Origin: Nectonema munidae
Taxonomy: Eukaryota > Nematomorpha > Nectonematoida > Nectonematidae
Assembly (NCBI GenBank): GCA_030549495.1
Contig: JAUIRK010001008.1
Coordinates: forward strand, 62,001-126,000
Direction: 5' to 3'
DNA: 64,000 nucleotides
A program made the position numbers and the translations under genes. The notes under the pieces were generated by a model that saw only the letters and a program-made list of their open reading frames with translations, searched no databases and had not been told where the DNA came from. Shown in pieces: positions 58,711-64,000 of this stretch (the stretch's first letter is position 1; every line of letters begins with the position of its first letter).

Positions 58711-59690
58711 CTTTAATTTAAGAATTTTCATAAAAAAATGTTTTATCTGAAATCAAAAGAAATAGATGTGTGAAGTAGAAGAATCATTCAAAATCTTCTT
58801 TATAATCCATTGATATTCAAGGTCAAATTGAAAAGTTTTTAAACTGGTGTAAACATAAAAAGGATTATTTCACGTGACTTGATGGAAGCGAAATTTGATA
58901 AACTCAACTCTACAAGAGATTAAAGCAATTAACATAATTTAATTATATAACAAGATCTTTGTTAAAAAATATGAAATAAATGGTGCGTACACAATTTCCA
59001 ATTAGTCGGGTAGCGTGAGTCGCATATCAACTCAAACGAAATGAAAGGAAAACAAAGAAAGCTGTATTGTACAAAGGAAGGGTATGTTCATTGTGTGCTT
59101 CACAGCTTAGAATATCAGAGAGTCAGGAAATGCTAATCAAACTCTAGTATGCCAAGGTAAGCCATGCTGCATTCATGATTGAACACTTTTTTCTTCCTGG
59201 CCACTTAAACAAGATTACTCCAGGGATGATGATTTAAGCGTGTTTGTTTTAAGAATTAGAGGCAATTTGGCGTTATATCTTGCTCATTTTAACGCGTAGA
59301 GGATAAAAGCAATACAAGTGCTTTTATGTCATCAAAAGCAGGTGATTGTGAACACGATAGGCATATTTTGTATCTCATTCCTAACTAATACTTTAACGAC
59401 CAAGGTATCAAGAAAACCCCACAAAGTGAAACCATATCTTGCGTGAGTCGTGTTAGTCCATGCCTGATTTCTAAATGATAGAAATTGAGTTAAAAAAATT
59501 TTATAAACTAAATTTGCGAGTTACCAACCTATTGATGACAAAACATTTCTTTTCGGGTTTTTGAAGCTAAATTTTTTAATCAAACGAACACGTCCTTTTG
59601 GTCAAAAGTAAGCGTACAATGCTCTTGTTTTCGACACGACTATAAATAGAAATGCGGTCTTGCATTGCCGGTTCCAGGAGAACATTAAGG
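58711..59690. other. Spacer, no gene seen
   Basis: A modestly GC-richer patch at 59020-59300 has no open frame worth naming. Confidence 0.45.
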
Positions 59691-59699
59691 GCCCCCTCA

Positions 59700-59830
59700 T
59701 TTCTGCCAAAAATTTGGGGACCATGAAAAATAACACATCAAGGATTCAGCCAAAGAATATTGGAGGCCGAAAATTAAGCACACAGACAATTGAGCCGATA
59801 GAAAATTAACCCGATGATAATTGGAGCCAG
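59700..59830. repeat. Periodic-word repeat, words like GCCGATAGAAAATTA
   Basis: CATGAAAAATAACACATC, CAAAGAATATTGGAGG, CCGAAAATTAAGCACAC, GCCGATAGAAAATTAACC and CGATGATAATTGGAGCC follow each other with periods of about 16-18. Same general style as the repeats at 19737, 23020, 25985 and 46485. Confidence 0.5.
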
Positions 59831-60395
59831 AGATATTATATTTAAATAAGATATTTTTTTGAAGAGCTTGATAAAAAAATTTTTAAAGGTGTTTTAATCG
59901 GCAGGGTTAATGTTTTTTCTGCAGAGCATAATTTTACTTGTTCTATCACACCCAAATAACAGTTTCATACTTTTCCATTTAAAGTTTTTATCATTAAATA
60001 ACAACTTACTGTTAAGAAGGGTAAGAAGAAGGAAAAAACAACTGAATAAACTGAATTTTGTTTGTGACCACTAAGCAAGAAAGTCGATCAAATTTCCAAA
60101 AGGATGACATGTTTTATAGAAAAAAGATTAAGTATCTTTCAAAAATATCCAATCAATCAGACTACTCTAATAAAAGTTAAGGCACAATAAAGTCTCAAAA
60201 AACCTCATAAGGGCCAAGATTATCAAAGCTTAATATGGATTGTTCAATAGTGTTTCAATTTTGAGGCATATATCAGAAAAAAATTTGCACTGTAAAACGG
60301 ATATGAATAAAAAAAAAATTTTATACAATTTATTCATCATAATGAGATAGCAAACACATAATTCATATTTTCATGAAATATAAGCAGAAGCAATG
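59831..60395. other. AT-rich spacer
   Basis: Nothing recognised; probably the flank or 3' end of the transposon to the right. Confidence 0.45.
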
Positions 60396-62461
60396 TCAAA
60401 CAAATTCATCAAACTTTTTATAGAAATTCAAAAATTTTGAACTTTTGAAAAACAGGTAATCATCTTTAAATATTTCAAGTTGTAATAGTCCCAATAGTTG
60501 ATAAGTTTTCGGATATTTGAGATCAAAAACATAATCGGACATCATTAAAAAACTCAATGCTTCCATTATTTTTTCCCCAGAGTGAATTTTGATTCCATCC
60601 CCAACTACATAAATTTCTTTTATTTTTCCTTCTTCAAAGCATGAAAACAACTTTGGAGAGCTTCCTGGCATGCAGAAGACGTTTTCTATTGGGTTCTAAA
60701 ATAATAGAAAATAATATTAGTCTTGATTAATTGAAAAGTTTACTTGGTATTCTGACAAAAAATCTTCATTACACTTATACTGGACACACTTCTCCAGCTT
60801 TTTTAATGCCTTGTATATTTCTAGGTCTTCGCAATTGTGCACTTCCTAAAATATCATAGCTAGAAACAAATCTTTCATTCAAAATTTTATACCTCAAGGT
60901 CAGGTGTGTCTATTTGCAAAACCTTGTCTTATTTTAGTTAAAAAATCAGCCCAATTCTCGTCATTCTTTATAGAATTCAAATTCTCTTTGAGCAAGAAAA
61001 ATTCTTTCTCAATCTTAAGTTAATTAAAGGAACAGATATCAAGGATATAATTTTTTCAAAATCATACAAACTCTTTTCTTTCAAAAAAACAAATTTTCCA
61101 ATAATATCTTTCATTTTCATTTGATTGATCGTTTTTCTTCGATGTTAAAAAGTTACTTCTTGTGCCAAAAAACATCTTTGGACGATCTTGAAAAAAGAAG
61201 TCTTTTTTCAACTCTGTTTTCAGGGTTTTTCCCGCTTCTAAAACTTCATGATGAGACGCAGCAGTTTCTAAAAACGAATGTCATACTAAAAAAGAAATAC
61301 AATTTTGAGATTTACTTCGAGTGATATCAAAAAAGGTCCTAGACTTTTTTGGATTGTTGGATAATGGAGCTGAAATTTTTTTCGCCCATTTCCATCTAAT
61401 ATTTCTAGCTTTTTGAGATAGTTTTCTCGTGAAATGTGACTGAAAAAAACTGAATTTTAAATATATAGATATTTAAGACTTTTTTACCCAAGGGTGTTTC
61501 CCAAAAGGAAATCCAATACACTTGTATTTTTTTATAAAGATTTCTTCCCAACATTTGATACTGTTCTTTTTCAGAAAACTCTCCGATGCTTAATACATGA
61601 TAAGCAGCTTCTTCAATCATTCTATCAAGCTCTTTTCTAATAGGTGTTCTAAAAATTAGGTTCATAAAAAACAATATTTACAGTGAAAAAAATCCTAAAA
61701 ATAAAAATCAAATCAATATTTTTTCATTAAAGCAAGGTTTTGATTTAGTTGAATTTACTGAAAAATAAATTACACTAGGAACACTTTTCTCAGTTATGAA
61801 ATGTTTATCAAAAGTTCTAGAAGTTAATGAATCTTGTCGCTTATCAACATTCTCTGATTGAAGAGCAACGTCTTTTTGCACCAACTCAACAAAACAAGAG
61901 AGTCTTTTTACTAAACAATTTTTATTGCCAAGCAGCAAATAGATGTCTTCTTAGCTCAATCTTTTAAGTGCAAAACCGTCAATTACATTCTCTTAAAAAA
62001 CAGAAAAGTATTGTGATAATAAATAAGTGTCTTAAACATATTCTCACCTTCAATTAGCTTCATAATAGAGTTTGGAAACTGTGCCTTCTTCATCAGCTCC
62101 ATAAGAGACTCGCATGACATCTCATCTTTAACTTCATTAGCAGCGTTTTCTAACATTTTTCTCATTTTATCCTTGAAGATTTGCTAGATGAGTAATACTA
62201 TCAGACAAAGCATCAATTTTGTTAGATAAAGTCTGCTTGCAACGACGTTAAAGCATTTTCATTATTTTTTTTCAAGTCTTTAATTTCAACTGAAATATGA
62301 TCAACAGATTTTTTCAAAGTTGTAGAATCACTTGTAGAGCATGTACTACAAAACCATCTAACGCCAGAACTTTCCCAGTTGTCAAGAAGTTCTAATAACG
62401 GCTGAGGAATTTTTTGACATACAAGACAAAACCAGTTCAAACAAGAACTACATTTTATCAT
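60396..62461 (-). pseudogene. Second protein of a multi-gene DNA transposon (PHD-like finger, coiled coil)
   Basis: Minus-strand frames in order. First a zinc-finger segment, MIKCSSCLNWFCLVCQ and GVRWFCSTCS (62461-62340), like the second half of a PHD finger, then a likely coiled coil VDHISVEIKDLKKNNENALT. Next come KDEMSCESLMELMKKAQFPN (about 62110) and FRTPIRKELDRMIEEAAYHV then FSEKEQYQMLGRNLYKK (about 61640-61530). The C-terminal block IYVVGDGIKIHSGEKIMEAL then SFLMMSDYVFDLKYPK ends at 60396. I know this final arrangement from uncharacterised proteins of animal DNA transposons, but the function is unknown. Frames change several times; some gaps could be introns. It follows the putative transposase at 62681-64000 on the same strand. 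Confidence 0.5.
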
Positions 62462-62680
62462 AAAATATCCTTAAACATCTTGTAGTTTTCAGTTGACTTT
62501 TAGAATTAAAGTTTGGTTTTTGACTTGCTATTTATGATTTAGGTCAATATTCCACTGAGATGATTTTAGTATTCATATTAAAATCGAAAAAAGAAACATC
62601 TTTGAAACATTAGTTTTGAAAGAAAAAAACAGAACTATATTCATAAAACTTTAAGTAACTTAATAGATTCAAAAAGCTAG

Positions 62681-64000
62681 TTAAGTCCAAGAAAAATCAA
62701 TGTTTGTCAACATTACAAAGTGTGAATTATTAATAGTTGAAGAAAATTGAGTCCATTTATAACATAACTCATCAAAAAAAATGAAAAACTTGGATAAATT
62801 TTGTTCAACACAAAACGAGTTGAAATGTTCTTCATAATAAATAATTTCATAAGGAAAGCATAAAAACTGAATATTTTCACCAATAGAATAAATTTCTTCG
62901 ATTTCTACGAATCTAGGTTTTTCAAAACTTCCAGAAACTAGCAAAATTTCAGAGCAATAATAGTGGATTCCATTCTTTATAACGGATTGAATTTTTAAAA
63001 AAGTTTCGGGAAGTTCATTGGTGAATTTCAAATAGTAGTTTTTGAGTTCAATATCTACATCTCTGATATTAACAGCAGAATACTGAGATAAGTTATCTTC
63101 CCTAGATAAATATGATTCCGAAGGCTCGCCAAAAAACATGACTGCTTGAAACCCATCCATATTTGATGATAATCAGCTATTGATTTTTTAATTAACTTAA
63201 AATTTTTCCATTTTTTGTTTTTAATTATATTGTGTTTTGCCTCGAGTCTAAGGCGCCAATTGTTTCGACCAGGGCAAAAATCATTTATTTGATCAGGTAA
63301 GTGAATCATATAGTGCATTTTTGGGGTTATATTTTGATCAGGATATAGTTGTGAGAAGTGGTAAATAAACGAATAAATAAGAAAATTGAGTTCGTCACAT
63401 GTGTGACATGATGAAACAGGAGAAATAACTAAAACTGATATCCTCAACAATGTTAGAAAGCAATGCCAATAACAATCTTTGTGAAACAAATCTAGCAACA
63501 AGGGACGGTAAATGAAACATCAAGTTTTTCGTTTCAACAGCGGTTTTAGGAAAAGCATTGGGATAAATGAGAGACTTTTTCTCAATTTTTTTAGGTTTGT
63601 CATTTTTATGATGAACACTGTATGGAAATTGTAAAATACGTTTGTTAAGTTCTTCTTCTAAAGTGAAAAAGTTTTTTCTATATATGCACTAGTGTAGGAG
63701 TTTTTGAATTTTGAGTTTTACCACACCTTCAAAAAGTATATGCATTGGATCATGTAAGAGACACTGCGTTATTTCAAAATCTGGCACGCTCATTAATGGG
63801 CTCGTTTCAGTTATGCCATATTTTTTAAACCAGTACTTTTTTCCATCTTATTCATTCTGTCCATTCCAATGCATCTAAGTTTATGTTCTATATTATCGTG
63901 TAAAGGAAACTTTACCAAGGGGGCAATTTGTAAGCTAGTATGATCTACTTCACATGTTCGACAAGGTTTTTCAGCAAAAGCAACACCTTCTTAAAATCCC
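62681..64000 (-). pseudogene. Putative DNA transposase, CMC/CACTA-like, runs off the window edge
   Basis: On the minus strand from the window edge: VAFAEKPCRTCEVDHTSL (about 63975), a zinc-binding start, then GMDRMNKMEKSTGLK. Next YGITETSPLMSVPDFEITQC and LLHDPMHILFEGVV (about 63810-63725). The D-x-MH-x-LLEGV-like block is shared with CACTA-type transposases and may hold a catalytic Asp. PKMHYMIHLPDQINDF then NNWRLRLEAKHNIIK (about 63320-63210) resembles their H-x-x-x-HL, GP and R-x-E-x-KH region. The frame 62681-63160 continues the C-terminal part: IKNGIHYYCSEILLVSGSFE and PRFVEIEEIYSIGENIQFLC. Frame changes near 63830, 63690 and 63165 show decay. The superfamily name is my best guess. Confidence 0.5.

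Noticed and set aside
1-64000. CRISPR array, rRNA genes, bacterial operons
   Set aside because: No spaced identical repeats with unique spacers, no rRNA core sequences, and the gene structures are eukaryotic.

Overview
The window is AT-rich animal DNA (about 70 % A+T by eye), mostly non-coding, with short GT-AG introns (58 and 64 bp) and one recognisable host gene: a secreted protein ending in a peritrophin-A (CBM14) chitin-binding domain. Chitin-binding proteins, tiny introns, an AT-rich background and a dense load of hAT, piggyBac, pogo/Tigger, Helitron, CMC-like, LINE and tRNA-derived SINE copies fit an arthropod, perhaps a crustacean such as a copepod. The species assignment is inference.

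Layout. 0.5-5.5 kb: an old piggyBac element (TTAA at both ends, decayed transposase on the minus strand) that was later hit near its left end by a nearly complete ZBED-type hAT element (537-3149) with a perfect 8-bp target duplication. 6.4-8.5 kb: decayed Hermes-like hAT on the minus strand. 8.9-9.4 kb: a GC-richer open frame of unknown, possibly viral, origin. 9.46-10.5 kb: Helitron Rep fragment, followed by a fibronectin-III-like fragment. 11.6-12.8 kb: a compact hAT-like element with terminal inverted repeats. 13-27 kb: mostly AT-rich spacer with scattered SINE, LINE-tail, microsatellite and periodic-word repeats. 27.16-28.35 kb: an internally shortened hAT element with perfect ends, perfect 8-bp target duplication and an open hAT-C domain frame. 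31.4-32.65 kb: a local satellite with a higher-order period of about 490 bp.

38.8-41.2 kb: the chitin-binding-domain gene, minus strand, three exons supported and the start-codon exon unresolved. 42.8-47.2 kb: a cluster of piggyBac-derived MITEs around a Tigger remnant and a decayed piggyBac gene. 48.4-49.2 kb: a less AT-rich stretch with a strong splice donor, possibly the first exon and promoter of a host gene on the minus strand. 49.55-50 kb: a GC-rich hairpin-forming stretch. 50-58.7 kb: SINEs of two families, a LINE 3' end and a third piggyBac gene. 60.4-64 kb (running off the edge): a decayed minus-strand DNA transposon with two protein regions, tentatively CMC/CACTA-like.

There is no operon-like or pathway logic linking these genes. 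The window is an accessory, transposon-rich interval around one host cuticle or peritrophic-type gene. The observations I would follow up first are the 31.4 kb satellite (each repeat carries splice-acceptor-like words), the periodic-word repeats that recur at several loci, the Helitron plus fibronectin-like junction, the virus-like frame at 8.9 kb and the two-protein transposon at the right edge.
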